Assembly (NCBI RefSeq): GCF_000444875.1 | Contig: NC_021985.1 | Location: forward strand, 2,365,535 to 2,429,534 | Reading direction: 5' to 3' | Length of the DNA stretch: 64,000 nucleotides | Origin: Streptomyces collinus Tu 365 | GTDB lineage: Bacteria; Actinomycetota; Actinomycetes; Streptomycetales; Streptomycetaceae | Shown here: positions 9,990-19,942 of the stretch, piece by piece | How positions within the stretch are numbered: position 1 is the stretch's first letter | Layout: each line of letters opens with the position of its first letter | The notes under the pieces: generated by a model | Told to the model about the DNA's origin: nothing | What the model saw: only the letters and a program-made list of their open reading frames with translations | The model's database searches: none | Translations under genes and position numbers: made by a program

Positions 9990-11159
9990 ATGCCGACCAT
10001 GGCCGACGTCGCCCGGAGCGCCGGTGTCTCCGTCGCGACCGTCTCCCACGTGCTCAACGGCACGCGCCCGGTGCTGCCCCACACCCGTCAGGCGGTGCTG
10101 GACGCCGTCGACGCCCTCGGCTACACGCCCAACACCCTCGCCCGCTCGCTGGTGACCTCCCGGACCCGCTCCATCGGTCTGGCGGTGTCGGCGATCAGCA
10201 ACCCGTACTTCACGGAGATCCTCCAAGGTGTGGAGGCCGCGGCCCTCGAAGCCGGCTACGGCCTGCTCATCGCCGACCCGCACGACGACCCCGTGCACGA
10301 GCGCAAGGTCGTCCAACTGCTCCACGAGCGCCGGGTGGACGGCATGATCGTCGCTCCCTCCGCCGACCCGCACGCCCTCGTGGACTACCTCGCCCGCCAC
10401 TCCGTGCCCACGGTGTTCCTGGACCGGGTGCTCACGGGTGGCGAGGAGGCGGCCGATGGCCGCGTCGGCCCCGATAACCGCGATGGCCCCGATCAGGTCT
10501 GCGCCGAGAACGTCGAGCCGATGGCCCGGCTCGTCGGCCATCTCACCGCGCTCGGCCATCGGCGGATCGGCCTCGTCGCCGGCCTGCCCGGGCTCAGCAC
10601 CACGACCGAGCGGATCGCCGGCTACCGGCGGGCCCTCACCTCGGCGGGCCTCCCCCATGACGACGACCTGGTGGTGTCCGGAAACTCGGAGTCGTCCGGC
10701 GCCGAGCGGGCCACGGCCGCCCTGCTGGCCCGTCCCGAGCCGCCCACGGCACTCGTCACCGCCAACAACGCCATGACCATCGGCGCCCTGCGCGCCCTGC
10801 GACGGCGGGGCCTGGCCGTGCCGGACGACATCGCCCTGTGCTGCTTCGACGACTTCGCCTGGGCCGACCTGTTCTCCCCGCGGCTCACCGCCGTCGCCCA
10901 GCCCAGCAGGGAGATCGGCGCCCAGGCCGTCCGGGTGCTGCTGGACCGGCTCGTCACGCCCGGCCGGCCTGCCCGGACCGTACGGCTGCCCTGCGCCCTC
11001 GTCCACCGCACCTCCTGCGGCTGCCCGGAGGAGCCGGCCGGGGACCTGGGCCGGGAGAGAGACCGGGACGAAGGGACCGGCCCGGTGCCGGGCGGCCTGG
11101 CCGGCAAAGCCGCATCATCCGCACGCTCCACGCTGTCCGAGAAGGGAACAACCTCGTGA
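9990..11159 (+). CDS. LacI-family transcriptional regulator
   Basis: This is a sugar-responsive repressor. The ATG at 9990 has a strong AGGGAGGAA site seven bases upstream. The N-terminal helix-turn-helix (MADVARSAGVSVATVSHVLN, residues 4-23) and hinge helix (TPNTLARSLV) are canonical. Residues 60-340 form the periplasmic-binding-protein-like effector domain (SIGLAVSAISNPYFTEI onward). The product is 389 residues, with a poorly conserved C-terminal tail after the usual HRTSCGC-type end. The stop overlaps the start of the PfkB kinase by 4 bases, so regulator and kinase form one operon. No sugar transporter is adjacent, so the inducer cannot be read from context. Confidence 0.92.
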   Translation: MPTMADVARSAGVSVATVSHVLNGTRPVLPHTRQAVLDAVDALGYTPNTLARSLVTSRTRSIGLAVSAISNPYFTEILQGVEAAALEAGYGLLIADPHDDPVHERKVVQLLHERRVDGMIVAPSADPHALVDYLARHSVPTVFLDRVLTGGEEAADGRVGPDNRDGPDQVCAENVEPMARLVGHLTALGHRRIGLVAGLPGLSTTTERIAGYRRALTSAGLPHDDDLVVSGNSESSGAERATAALLARPEPPTALVTANNAMTIGALRALRRRGLAVPDDIALCCFDDFAWADLFSPRLTAVAQPSREIGAQAVRVLLDRLVTPGRPARTVRLPCALVHRTSCGCPEEPAGDLGRERDRDEGTGPVPGGLAGKAASSARSTLSEKGTTS

Positions 11160-12067
11160 TCGTCGTCGCCGGTGAGGCACTGATCGACCTGGTACCGCAC
11201 GGCCCGGGTGCCCTCGCGGACCTGAAGCCGGCGCTCGGCGGCGGCCCGTACAACACGGCCGTGGCCCTCGGCCGTCTCGGTTCCCCGACCGCGTTCTGCT
11301 CCCGGACGTCGCACGACGCCTTCGGCGAGGCCCTGCTCGACGGGCTGAGGAGGGCCGGGGTGGAGCTGTCGGGTGTGCAGCGTGGCCCGGAGCCGACCAC
11401 CCTGGCAGTCGCCACCGTCGGCAGCGGTGGCTCGGCCTCTTACTCCTTCTACGTCGACGGCACCGCCGACCGTCTCTTCACCACTCCCGCCGCGCTTCCC
11501 GCCGGCACGCGCGCGGTCTCCTTCGGTACCTGTTCGCTCGTCCTGGAGCCGGGAGCGAGCGCCTATGAGGAGCTGATGCGGGCCGCCGCCGCACAGGGCC
11601 TGTTCACCGCACTCGACCCCAACATCCGGGCGGGGCTGATCCCGGACGCGGACGCCTACCGGGCGCGTTTCAGGGGCTGGCTGCCCTCGGTGACGCTGCT
11701 GAAGCTGTCAGAGGAGGACGCCGAGTGGCTGGGCGGCACTCCGCGCGAGTGGCTGGCCGCGGGGCCGTCGGCCGTCGTGCTCACCCGGGGCGGGGACGGC
11801 CTCACCGTCCTCACCCGGGACGGCGCGGAGTACTCCGTACCGGGTGAGAAGGTCGATGTCGTGGACACCATCGGTGCCGGTGACACCGTGAACGCGGCCC
11901 TGCTGCACGGGCTCTGCGCCCAGGACGCGCTGTCCGCGCGGGGCCTGGCCGCCCTGGGACCGGACGGCTGGCAGCGGCTGCTGCGGTTCGCGGCGCGCGC
12001 GGCCGCGATCACCTGCTCCCGGGCCGGGGCGGAGCCGCCGTTCGCGAGCGAGCTGGGAGAACTCTGA
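11156..12067 (+). CDS. PfkB-family sugar kinase (fructokinase-like)
   Basis: This ribokinase-fold enzyme phosphorylates a sugar at the expense of ATP. The 303-residue product starts at GTG 11156, which overlaps the LacI stop as GTGA. The N-terminal substrate motif is GEALIDLVPHGPG; the second PfkB signature DTIGAGD lies at 237-243, with D243 as the catalytic base. A fructokinase-like role is suggested by similarity to known PfkB fructokinases, but the specificity is inferred. The coupling to a LacI repressor suggests control by its own sugar substrate or product. Confidence 0.88.
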   Translation: MIVVAGEALIDLVPHGPGALADLKPALGGGPYNTAVALGRLGSPTAFCSRTSHDAFGEALLDGLRRAGVELSGVQRGPEPTTLAVATVGSGGSASYSFYVDGTADRLFTTPAALPAGTRAVSFGTCSLVLEPGASAYEELMRAAAAQGLFTALDPNIRAGLIPDADAYRARFRGWLPSVTLLKLSEEDAEWLGGTPREWLAAGPSAVVLTRGGDGLTVLTRDGAEYSVPGEKVDVVDTIGAGDTVNAALLHGLCAQDALSARGLAALGPDGWQRLLRFAARAAAITCSRAGAEPPFASELGEL

Positions 12068-12233
12068 GCCGACCACAAACCGGGGACCCGAGGGGACGCA
12101 GAGGGACGCCGGGGGGGGGCGGGGGTCTTCGCGGATTTCCTCGATGCTGTTGTCAAGGTGCTGCCGGCTCCGCGGTTCGTGACACCGGTGGAGGCTGCCG
12201 CTGCGCGGGGCCGGGGTGGCTGTAGAGGGAACG

Positions 12234-12275
12234 AGCGGCGCCCCGCGGGGAGTTCCCGCGGGGCGCCGCTTTTTT
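12234..12275. terminator. Strong hairpin terminator between pfkB and uvrA
   Basis: A perfect 16-bp stem (12234-12249 with 12255-12270) and a 5-base loop is followed on the plus strand by a run of T (12270-12275). It stops rightward transcription from the kinase. It also sits 39 bases after the uvrA stop, so it may act in both directions, although the minus-strand T-tract is weak. Confidence 0.85.
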
Positions 12276-12308
12276 GATGGCATGTCAGAGCATGTCGCCC
12301 GACCCGGG

Positions 12309-15300
12309 TCAGGCCTTGCGGGCCCGGGTCGTCTTCTTGGCCGGGGCCGCCTTCTTCGTGACGGCGGCGGTCTTGCCGGTCGTCTTGCCGGTCGTCTTGC
12401 CGTCGGCCTTGGCCGTCACCGTCTTCTTCGTCGTCGACCGCGCCGCGGCGGTCTTCCGGGCCGTCGTGCCGCGGGACGCCTTCACCGGCTGCGCGTCGCT
12501 GATGCGGTCGGCGCCGAGGATGTCGCGCAGGAACTTGCCGGTGTGGCTGGCCGGAACGCCGGCGACCTCCTCGGGCGTGCCCTCGGCGACCACGAGACCA
12601 CCGCCGGCGCCGCCCTCCGGCCCCATGTCGACCAGCCAGTCGGCGGTCTTGATCACGTCGAGGTTGTGCTCGATGACGATGACCGTGTTGCCCTTGTCGA
12701 CCAGGCCGGAGAGGACCGTCAGCAGCTTGCTGATGTCCTCGAAGTGCAGGCCGGTGGTCGGCTCGTCCAGGACGTAGACCGTCCGGCCGGTGGAGCGCTT
12801 CTGCAGTTCGCTGGCGAGCTTCACGCGCTGCGCCTCGCCGCCGGACAGGGTGGTCGCGGACTGACCGAGCCGCACGTACCCGAGGCCGACGTCCTTGAGC
12901 GTCCGCAGGTGCCGGGAGATGGCCGGGACGGCCTCGAAGAAGTCGGTGGCCTCCTCGATCGGCATGTTCAGCACGTCGGCGATGGACTTGCCCTTGTAGT
13001 GGACGTCCAGGGTCTCGCGGTTGTACCGGGCGCCGTGGCACACCTCGCACGGGACGTAGACGTCCGGCAGGAAGTTCATCTCGATCTTGATCGTGCCGTC
13101 GCCCGCGCAGTTCTCGCAGCGGCCGCCCTTGACGTTGAAGGAGAAGCGTCCGGGCAGGTAGCCGCGCACCTTCGCCTCGGTGGTCTCGGCGAACAGCTTG
13201 CGGATGTGGTCGAAGACGCCGGTGTAGGTCGCCGGGTTGGACCGCGGGGTGCGGCCGATCGGCGACTGGTCGACGTGCACGACCTTGTCCACGAGGTCGT
13301 CGCCGTCCACGCGCGTGTGCCGTCCGGGGACGTTGCGCGCGCCGTTCAGCTCACGGGCCAGGTGTGTGTAGAGGATGTCGTTGACCAGCGTCGACTTGCC
13401 GGATCCGGACACGCCCGTGACGGCCGTGAAGACGCCCAGCGGGAAGGACACGTCGATGTCCTGGAGGTTGTTCTCCCGGGCGCCGTGCACGGTGAGCTGC
13501 CGGGACGGGTCGCGGGGGCGGCGCACGTCCGGGAGCGGGATGGCCTTGCGACCCGAGAGGTACTGGCCGGTCTGCGACTCGGTGTTCGCCAGCAGTTCCT
13601 TCAGGGAGCCGCTGTGCACGACCTTGCCGCCGTGCTCACCCGCGCCGGGGCCGATGTCCACGATCCAGTCGGCGACCTTGATCGTGTCCTCGTCGTGCTC
13701 CACGACGATGAGCGTGTTGCCCATGTCGCGCAGCCGGACCAGGGTCTCGATCAGCCGGTGGTTGTCACGCTGGTGCAGGCCGATGGACGGCTCGTCCAGG
13801 ACGTACAGGACGCCGACGAGACCGGAGCCGATCTGGGTGGCCAGCCGGATGCGCTGGGCCTCGCCGCCGGACAGGGTGCCGGCCGCGCGGTTGAGGGAGA
13901 GGTAGTCGAGGCCGACGTCGACGAGGAACCGGAGCCGCTCGTTGACCTCCTTCAGGACGCGCTCGGCGATCTTCTTGTCGCGGGCGTTGAGCTTCAGCTC
14001 GCCCAGGAAGTCCGCGCAGTCGCTGATCGACATCGCGGCGACCTCGGCGATCGACTTCTCCATGATCGTGACGGCGAGGACGATCGGCTTCAGGCGCGTG
14101 CCCTCGCAGGAGGGGCAGGGCACCTCGCGCATGTAGCCCTCGAAGCGCTCACGGCTGGCGTCGCTCTCGGCCTCGCTGTGCCGGCGCTTGACGAAGGGCA
14201 CCGCGCCCTCGAAGGGCGTGGTGTACACGCGCTCGCGGCCGTACCGGTTGCGGTAGCGGACCTCGATCTGCGTCTTGTGTCCCTGGAGCAGGGCCTTCTT
14301 CGCGCGCTGCGGCAGCCCGGCGAAGGGGATGTCCGTGCGGAAGCCGAGGGCGTCCGCGAGGGCGCCGATGAGACGGCCGAAGTAGTCCTTGGTGTGTCCG
14401 TGGGACCAGGGGTGGATGGCGCCCTCGTCCAGGGACTTGTCCTCGTCCGGGACGATCAGCTCCGGGTCGACCTCCATGCGCGTGCCGATGCCCGTGCACT
14501 CGGGGCAGGCGCCGAAGGGCGAGTTGAAGGAGAAGGAGCGGGGCTCCAGTTCCTCGAAGGACAGGTCGTCGTACGGGCAGTACAGGTGCTCCGAGAACAT
14601 GCGCTCGCGCTCGGGGTCGTCCTCGGGCAGGTCGACGAAGTCGAGCACGACCATGCCACCGGACAGGCCGAGGGCGGTCTCCACGGAGTCGGTGAGGCGG
14701 CGCTTGGCGGTGTCCTTCACCGTGAGGCGGTCGATGACCACCTCGATGGTGTGCTTCTCCTGCTTCTTCAGGGTCGGCGGGTCGGACAGCTGGATGGTCC
14801 GGCCGTCGACACGCGCGCGGGAGTAGCCCTTGGTCTGCAGGTCGGCGAAGAGGTCGACGAACTCGCCCTTGCGCTCGCGCACCAGCGGCGACAGGACCTG
14901 GAAGCGGCTGCCCTCGGGCAGCTCCAGCACCTTGTCGACGATGGCCTGGGGCGACTGGCGCGAGATCGGACGCCCGCACTCGGGACAGTGCGGCTTGCCG
15001 ATGCGCGCGAACAGCAGGCGCAGGTAGTCGTAGACCTCGGTGATGGTGCCGACCGTCGAGCGCGGGTTGCGCGAGGTCGACTTCTGGTCGATCGAGACCG
15101 CCGGGGACAGGCCCTCGATGAAGTCGACGTCCGGCTTGTCCATCTGGCCGAGGAACTGCCGGGCGTACGAGGAGAGCGACTCGACGTACCGCCGCTGCCC
15201 CTCGGCGAAGATCGTGTCGAAGGCCAGGGAGGACTTGCCCGACCCGGAGAGGCCCGTGAAGACGATGAGCGAGTCGCGAGGCAGGTCGAGCGAGACATTC

Positions 15301-15347
15301 TTCAGATTGTGCTCACGCGCGCCACGGACGATGAGACGGTCGGCCAC
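12309..15347 (-). CDS. uvrA: UvrA, excinuclease ABC subunit A
   Basis: UvrA is the damage-sensing ATPase of nucleotide excision repair. GTG 15347 was chosen because the protein then begins [20 protein letters not shown] lies upstream, and the damage promoter lies at 15406-15428; a start at 15452 would be upstream of that promoter. The 1012 residues contain two ABC ATPase modules (Walker [10 protein letters not shown] and GVSGSGKST, both with LSGGEAQR signatures) and Zn fingers ([22 protein letters not shown] with [10 protein letters not shown]). An unusual Lys/Ala/Thr-rich basic tail occupies about residues 949-1012, with 18 of 64 residues Lys or Arg. Confidence 0.97.
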   Translation of the reverse strand: MADRLIVRGAREHNLKNVSLDLPRDSLIVFTGLSGSGKSSLAFDTIFAEGQRRYVESLSSYARQFLGQMDKPDVDFIEGLSPAVSIDQKSTSRNPRSTVGTITEVYDYLRLLFARIGKPHCPECGRPISRQSPQAIVDKVLELPEGSRFQVLSPLVRERKGEFVDLFADLQTKGYSRARVDGRTIQLSDPPTLKKQEKHTIEVVIDRLTVKDTAKRRLTDSVETALGLSGGMVVLDFVDLPEDDPERERMFSEHLYCPYDDLSFEELEPRSFSFNSPFGACPECTGIGTRMEVDPELIVPDEDKSLDEGAIHPWSHGHTKDYFGRLIGALADALGFRTDIPFAGLPQRAKKALLQGHKTQIEVRYRNRYGRERVYTTPFEGAVPFVKRRHSEAESDASRERFEGYMREVPCPSCEGTRLKPIVLAVTIMEKSIAEVAAMSISDCADFLGELKLNARDKKIAERVLKEVNERLRFLVDVGLDYLSLNRAAGTLSGGEAQRIRLATQIGSGLVGVLYVLDEPSIGLHQRDNHRLIETLVRLRDMGNTLIVVEHDEDTIKVADWIVDIGPGAGEHGGKVVHSGSLKELLANTESQTGQYLSGRKAIPLPDVRRPRDPSRQLTVHGARENNLQDIDVSFPLGVFTAVTGVSGSGKSTLVNDILYTHLARELNGARNVPGRHTRVDGDDLVDKVVHVDQSPIGRTPRSNPATYTGVFDHIRKLFAETTEAKVRGYLPGRFSFNVKGGRCENCAGDGTIKIEMNFLPDVYVPCEVCHGARYNRETLDVHYKGKSIADVLNMPIEEATDFFEAVPAISRHLRTLKDVGLGYVRLGQSATTLSGGEAQRVKLASELQKRSTGRTVYVLDEPTTGLHFEDISKLLTVLSGLVDKGNTVIVIEHNLDVIKTADWLVDMGPEGGAGGGLVVAEGTPEEVAGVPASHTGKFLRDILGADRISDAQPVKASRGTTARKTAAARSTTKKTVTAKADGKTTGKTTGKTAAVTKKAAPAKKTTRARKA

Positions 15348-15405
15348 GCCGGTCCGCACCTTTCTTGAGAGAAGTGACAGGGGCCGGAGCCCCCGTGCTT
15401 CTTCG

Positions 15406-15428
15406 AGACTAGGGGGAGCCACTGACAA
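15406..15428 (-). promoter_or_regulatory. RecA-independent DNA-damage promoter of uvrA
   Basis: On the minus strand TTGTCAGTG (15428-15420), 8 bases, then TAGTCT (15411-15406) is a full match to the actinobacterial damage promoter pattern. It predicts a leader of about 50 bases before GTG 15347. Confidence 0.78.
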
Positions 15429-15572
15429 CGCCGGTCGGATTCCGGGATGCATAACAATCCCCGGCTCTCTTTCATGCCCGACGCCACTCTCGACGATATA
15501 GCACGGGCATTCGATTTAAGGGCGGGCTTCACCACCTTCACCCGAAGGTGTGGTGAGGCTAATGTCAGGCCC

Positions 15573-16259
15573 ATGATTGATCACGCTCATGACCTGGCAT
15601 GTGTACATGACGCGACCGAGCGGCTCCTCAGCGCTGTCGCCGAACTGGACAACGCCTCGCTCGCCGAGCCGTCACGCCTGCCCGGCTGGACCCGCGGTCA
15701 CGTCCTCGCCCACCTCGCCCGCAACGCAGACGCCCTCGTGAACGTCCTCGGGGGCCGCCCGATGTACCCGAGCGCCGAGGCCCGGGACGCCGACATCGAG
15801 CGGGACGCCCCGCGCCCCCTGGACGTCCAGCTCGCCGACGTGCGCGAGAGCGCGGCCCGCTTCGAGGCCACCGGGGCCGCGCCGGCGGACTGGGGGCGCA
15901 CGGTGGAACTGCGCAACGGGGTCACCGACGCCGCGGCCCGCGTGCCGTTCCGGCGGTGGATCGAGGTCGAGCTGCACCACGTCGACCTGGGGGTCGGTTA
16001 CGAGCTGGAGGATCTTCCGGCCGAGTTCACCGAGCGCGAGATCGACTTCCTGACGCAGCGGTTCTCCGGCCACCCCGACGTCCCGGCGACCCGGGTCACG
16101 GCGGGCACGCGCGCGTGGAGCACGGGACGCGCGGCGGCCGAGCCCGAGGTGACGGTCGACGGCACCCCCGCGGACCTGCTCGGCTGGCTCGCCGGGCGCC
16201 GCGAGGGCGAGGCGCTGAAGACCACGGGCGGCGCTCTGCCGACGCTGCCGCCGCTGTAG
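15573..16259 (+). CDS. Mycothiol-dependent maleylpyruvate isomerase family protein
   Basis: This belongs to the DinB-like metal-binding helical-bundle family that includes mycothiol-dependent maleylpyruvate isomerase. The 228-residue product has LPGWTRGHVLAHLARN (metal His at H47) and the EVELH motif (Glu and His spaced by three), matching the three known metal ligands. A C-terminal SCP2-like segment follows. The ATG at 15573 has no good ribosome site but lies 7 bases after TAATGT (15560-15565), with TTCACC 17 bases further upstream, so a leaderless transcript is likely. It is divergent from uvrA and 44 bases before the MBL gene. The true substrate is unknown. Confidence 0.85.
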   Translation: MIDHAHDLACVHDATERLLSAVAELDNASLAEPSRLPGWTRGHVLAHLARNADALVNVLGGRPMYPSAEARDADIERDAPRPLDVQLADVRESAARFEATGAAPADWGRTVELRNGVTDAAARVPFRRWIEVELHHVDLGVGYELEDLPAEFTEREIDFLTQRFSGHPDVPATRVTAGTRAWSTGRAAAEPEVTVDGTPADLLGWLAGRREGEALKTTGGALPTLPPL

Positions 16260-16303
16260 CGCGACGCCGGTCCGCCGGCCCCTCTCCGCTATAGGCTGCC
16301 GCC

Positions 16304-16960
16304 ATGACGTACAGCGGAGAGGTCAAGGTCGGCGGACCGGCGGACGTGCACGAGCTGAAAGACCTGATGATCACCAAGATCGCGGTCGGCCCGATGGACA
16401 ACAACGCCTATCTGCTGCGCTGCCGGGCCACCGACGAGCAACTCCTCGTCGACGCCGCCAACGAGGCGCGCACCCTGCTCGGCATGATCGGTGACGACGG
16501 CATCGCGTCCGTCGTCACCACGCACCGGCACGGCGACCACTGGCAGGCGCTCGCCGAGGTCGTCTCCGCCACGGGCGCCCGCACCTACGCGGGCCGCGAG
16601 GACGCGCCCGGCATCCCGGTGCCCACCGACGTCCTGGTCGACGACGGGGACGTCATCAGGGTGGGGCGGGTGGAACTCACCGCGCGTCATCTCGTCGGGC
16701 ACACCCCGGGCTCCATCGCCCTGGTCTACGACGACCCGCACGGTCACCCCCACGTGTTCACCGGCGACTGCCTGTTCCCGGGCGGCGTCGGCAACACCCA
16801 CAAGGACCCGAAGGCGTTCGCAAGCCTGATCCACGACGTCGAGACGAAGATCTTCGACGTGCTGCCGGACGAGACGTGGGTGTACCCGGGACACGGGAAT
16901 GACACCACCCTGGGCACGGAGCGGCCGCATCTCCCCGAGTGGCACGCGCGCGGCTGGTGA
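16304..16960 (+). CDS. Metallo-beta-lactamase-fold hydrolase (glyoxalase II-like)
   Basis: This is a zinc-dependent hydrolase of the metallo-beta-lactamase superfamily. The 218 residues carry THRHGDH (H74, H76, D78, H79), H-x-PGS around 125 (GHTPGSIAL), the bridging Asp region FTGDCLF, and the final metal His in YPGHGNDT. These are all the ligands of a binuclear glyoxalase II-like site. The ATG follows TAGGCT by 6 bases, suggesting a leaderless mRNA. It is close behind the mycothiol-type enzyme, so a role in thiol or electrophile metabolism is possible but inferred. The gap 16961-17320 shows no gene; it is GC-rich with no clear promoter to my eye. Confidence 0.88.
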   Translation: MTYSGEVKVGGPADVHELKDLMITKIAVGPMDNNAYLLRCRATDEQLLVDAANEARTLLGMIGDDGIASVVTTHRHGDHWQALAEVVSATGARTYAGREDAPGIPVPTDVLVDDGDVIRVGRVELTARHLVGHTPGSIALVYDDPHGHPHVFTGDCLFPGGVGNTHKDPKAFASLIHDVETKIFDVLPDETWVYPGHGNDTTLGTERPHLPEWHARGW

Positions 16961-17320
16961 CAACGGCGCCCGCGCGACGCGGGGTCCCCGCACACCGGGC
17001 GCACCACGGGCGCTCACCGGAGACCACGCCCGGCCGCGCACTCCCCCGAACGCGCCCGGTGTGAACGGTTCGCACGCGCCGGACACCCGTGCGCGCTCCC
17101 GGCGCGTGCCGCCAGGAGGTCAACTGGTGATGGCCCCGCACAGGATGACGGCTCCTGAGCGGCAGGGCCGCCGGTCTCCAACCCCGCCCTCGACCGGCGG
17201 CCCAGGCCGGGGCGGCCGCACGGCGGTGCGCGGTTCACACGGCTGCAACACCGTTCCCACCATGCGGACAGTTACCCCCGTGACCTGGACAAACAGGGGG
17301 TTCGCTGCCAATCTCCCGCC

Positions 17321-18205
17321 ATGCACCCTGCCCCTCGCGCCCTGCGCCGCGCGGTATCCGCCGCGACCATAGCCCTGCTCGCCACCGCCGTCGGCTGTGC
17401 TCCGCAGCCCGAGGACAAGGCGACGACCTCCTCGTCGGGGTCCGCCGCGAAGAGCTGCGCCCCGGGCAAGCTGGCCACCAAGACGTCCGGGAAGCTGACC
17501 GTCGCGACCGACGAACCGGCCTACGAGCCCTGGTTCAAGGACGACAAGCCGGCGAACGGCAAGGGCTTCGAGTCCGCCGTCGCCTACGCCGTCGCCGAGC
17601 GACTGGGCTACGGCCGCGGCGCGGTGGTCTGGCAGAGCGTCCCCTTCAACAAGGCGTTCGCGCCCGGTGCGAAGACCTTCGACTTCGACATCAACCAGGT
17701 GTCGATCAGCACCGAGCGCAAGAAGGCCGTGGACTTCTCCTCCGGCTACTACGACGTCCGCCAGGCCGTCATCGCGCTCAAGGGCGGCAAGGCCGCCAAG
17801 GCGACGAGCATCGCGGACCTGAGGAACCTCAAGCTGGGCGCCCAGGTGGGCACCACCAGCCTCGACTACATCACCGACGTCGTGAAGCCGAAGCAGCAGG
17901 CCGCGGTGTACGCCAAGAACGACCAGGCCAAGTCCGCCCTGAAGAACGGTCAGGTCGACGCCGTCGTCACCGACCTGCCCACCGCGTTCTACATCACCTC
18001 CGCCGAGGTGACCGACGCCCGGATCGTCGGCCAGTTCGAGAACCAGGGCGCCGCGCCCGAGCAGTTCGGGCTCGTGCTCGACAAGGGAAGCGCGCTGACC
18101 TCGTGCGTGAGCGGCGCCGTCGACGCCCTGCGCAAGGACGGCACCCTGGCGAGGATCGAGAAGCAGTGGCTCTCCGACGCCGTCGACGCGCCGGTGCTCA
18201 AGTGA
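17321..18205 (+). CDS. Polar amino-acid ABC transporter, substrate-binding lipoprotein
   Basis: This is the extracellular binding component of a polar amino-acid uptake system. The 294-residue precursor has an Arg-rich n-region, a hydrophobic helix and a lipobox-like AVGC (C26), followed by a Ser/Thr linker. The mature part is a family 3 solute-binding fold (GKLTVATDEPAYEPWF, FDFDINQVSIS, KAVDFSSGYYDVRQAV). Its TGA overlaps the GTG of the permease gene by 4 bases, so the two are coupled. The ligand cannot be assigned. Confidence 0.92.
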   Translation: MHPAPRALRRAVSAATIALLATAVGCAPQPEDKATTSSSGSAAKSCAPGKLATKTSGKLTVATDEPAYEPWFKDDKPANGKGFESAVAYAVAERLGYGRGAVVWQSVPFNKAFAPGAKTFDFDINQVSISTERKKAVDFSSGYYDVRQAVIALKGGKAAKATSIADLRNLKLGAQVGTTSLDYITDVVKPKQQAAVYAKNDQAKSALKNGQVDAVVTDLPTAFYITSAEVTDARIVGQFENQGAAPEQFGLVLDKGSALTSCVSGAVDALRKDGTLARIEKQWLSDAVDAPVLK

Positions 18206-19143
18206 CGGTCACCAAAGGCGAGTCCGCGCGGGAGGGAGCGGACGACGAGGGCGACATGACCGGCGGCGCCGGGGACCCGGTCCCGGGCGCCACGGACGGC
18301 TACACGCCGTCCGCACGGCGGCTGGAGCGCGAGCGCCACAAGAGGGCGCGCGCCCGCCGCGCCACGGCCGTCGCCGCGCTCTCCACCCTGGTCACCGCCG
18401 TCGTGCTCTACCTGGTCGTCGTCAACGCCCCCGGCTGGCCGCGCACCAAGGAGACGTTCTTCAGCGCGCAGTACGCGCGCGAGGCGCTGCCGAAGGTCCT
18501 CGACGGGCTGTGGCTGAACGTCCGCCTCCTGTTCGTCTGCGGCGCCGCCGTGCTGGTCCTCGGCATGCTCATCGCGATCGCCCGGACCCTGCGCGGCCCG
18601 GTGTTCTTCCCGCTGCGCGCGCTGGCGGCGGCGTACACCGACTTCTTCCGCGGACTGCCGCTGATCATCAATCTGATGATCGTGGTCCTCGGGGTGCCCG
18701 CCCTGCGGCTGCAGGGCGTGACGGTCGATCCGGTACTGCTGGGCGGTACGGCACTGACCCTGACGTACTCGGCGTACGTGGCCGAGGTGTTCCGCGCCGG
18801 CATCGAGTCCGTCCACCCCTCGCAGCGCGCCGCGGCCCGCTCGCTGGGCCTGACCAACCGGCAGGCCCTGCGGTACGTCGTGCTCCCCCAGGCGGTGCGC
18901 CGTCAGGTGCCGCCCCTGCTCAACGACCTGGTGTCGCTGCAGAAGGACACCGGCCTGGTCTCGATCGGCGGCGCGATCGACGCCGTACGCGCGGCCGACA
19001 TCATCGTGGGCCGCAGTCTCAACTACACGCCGTACATCGTCGCGGGCCTGGTGTTCGTGGCGCTGACCATCCCCATGACCCGCTTCACGGACTGGGTGAC
19101 GGCCAGGATGGACCGGCAGCGGGCCCAGGGAGGATCCCTGTGA
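18202..19143 (+). CDS. Polar amino-acid ABC transporter, permease
   Basis: This is the integral membrane subunit of the amino-acid importer. The 313 residues start with a charged cytoplasmic extension of about 55 residues, then hydrophobic segments beginning at about 60 (AVAALSTLVTAVVLYLVVV), 108, 140 and later. The inner-membrane-component motif that contacts the ATPase is EVFRAGIESVHPSQRAAARSLG. The start GTG 18202 overlaps the upstream stop; an internal ATG at 18256 is an alternative that would shorten the hydrophilic N-terminus. Confidence 0.92.
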   Translation: MTVTKGESAREGADDEGDMTGGAGDPVPGATDGYTPSARRLERERHKRARARRATAVAALSTLVTAVVLYLVVVNAPGWPRTKETFFSAQYAREALPKVLDGLWLNVRLLFVCGAAVLVLGMLIAIARTLRGPVFFPLRALAAAYTDFFRGLPLIINLMIVVLGVPALRLQGVTVDPVLLGGTALTLTYSAYVAEVFRAGIESVHPSQRAAARSLGLTNRQALRYVVLPQAVRRQVPPLLNDLVSLQKDTGLVSIGGAIDAVRAADIIVGRSLNYTPYIVAGLVFVALTIPMTRFTDWVTARMDRQRAQGGSL

Positions 19144-19162
19144 GTCCCGAGGGAGGATCGCT

Positions 19163-19930
19163 ATGAGTACGGCACCCGGCGGCGAAGCGCCCGTGCTGCG
19201 GATGGAGTCCGTCCGCAAGACCTTCGGGGACTCGGTCGTGCTGCGGGACATCGGCCTGGAGGTCGCCCCGCACACGGTGACGGCGCTGATCGGCGCCTCG
19301 GGCTCCGGCAAGTCCACGCTGCTGCGCTGCGCCAACCTTCTGGAGGAGATCGACGACGGCGCGATCTGGCTGGACGGCGAGGAGATCACCGACCCGCGTG
19401 CCGACCAGGACGCGGTGCGGCGCCGGATCGGCGTGGTGTTCCAGGCGTACAACCTCTTCCCGCACATGACCGTGCTGGACAACATCACCCTCGCCCCGCG
19501 CCGGGTGCACGGAGTCGTGCGTGCCGAGGCCGAGGAGCGGGCCAGGGGGCTGCTGGAGCGCCTCGGCCTGGCGGACAAGGCGGACGCCTACCCGGACCGG
19601 CTCAGCGGCGGCCAGCAGCAGCGCGCGGCCATCGTGCGGGCGCTCGCGGTGCGGCCCCGGCTGCTGCTGCTCGACGAGATCACGGCGGCGCTCGACCCCG
19701 AACTCGTGGGCGAGGTGCTGAACGTCGTCCGTGACCTCAAGGACGAGGGCATGACCATGGTGCTGGCGACGCACGAGATGGGTTTCGCCCGGGACGTCGC
19801 CGACCAGGTCTGCTTCCTCGACGGAGGGGTGGTCCTGGAACGCGGTACCGCCGAGCAGGTCTTCGGCGACCCGCGGCAGGAGCGCACCCGGCGGTTCCTG
19901 CGGCGGATCGTGGAGGCCGGCCGCCTGTAG
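19163..19930 (+). CDS. Polar amino-acid ABC transporter, ATP-binding protein
   Basis: This is the ATPase that energises the importer. The 255-residue protein has Walker A GASGSGKST (44-52), a Q-loop (VVFQAYNLFP), signature LSGGQQQR, Walker B LLLLDEITAALD and the switch His in ATHEMGFA. GAGGGAGGATC precedes the ATG; a near-copy of this ribosome site ends the permease gene (19129-19140). The gene is last in a three-gene operon. Confidence 0.95.
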   Translation: MSTAPGGEAPVLRMESVRKTFGDSVVLRDIGLEVAPHTVTALIGASGSGKSTLLRCANLLEEIDDGAIWLDGEEITDPRADQDAVRRRIGVVFQAYNLFPHMTVLDNITLAPRRVHGVVRAEAEERARGLLERLGLADKADAYPDRLSGGQQQRAAIVRALAVRPRLLLLDEITAALDPELVGEVLNVVRDLKDEGMTMVLATHEMGFARDVADQVCFLDGGVVLERGTAEQVFGDPRQERTRRFLRRIVEAGRL

Positions 19931-19942
19931 CGGCTCCGGGGG

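Noticed and set aside
12216..15368. Plus-strand open frame of over 1000 codons across uvrA
   Set aside because: It is the mirror of uvrA codons, rich in Val, Asp, Leu and Gly, with no domain or start signals. UvrA on the other strand is unmistakable.
15348..15452. Upstream start at 15452 for uvrA
   Set aside because: It lies before the damage promoter (15406-15428) and adds residues not found in UvrA.
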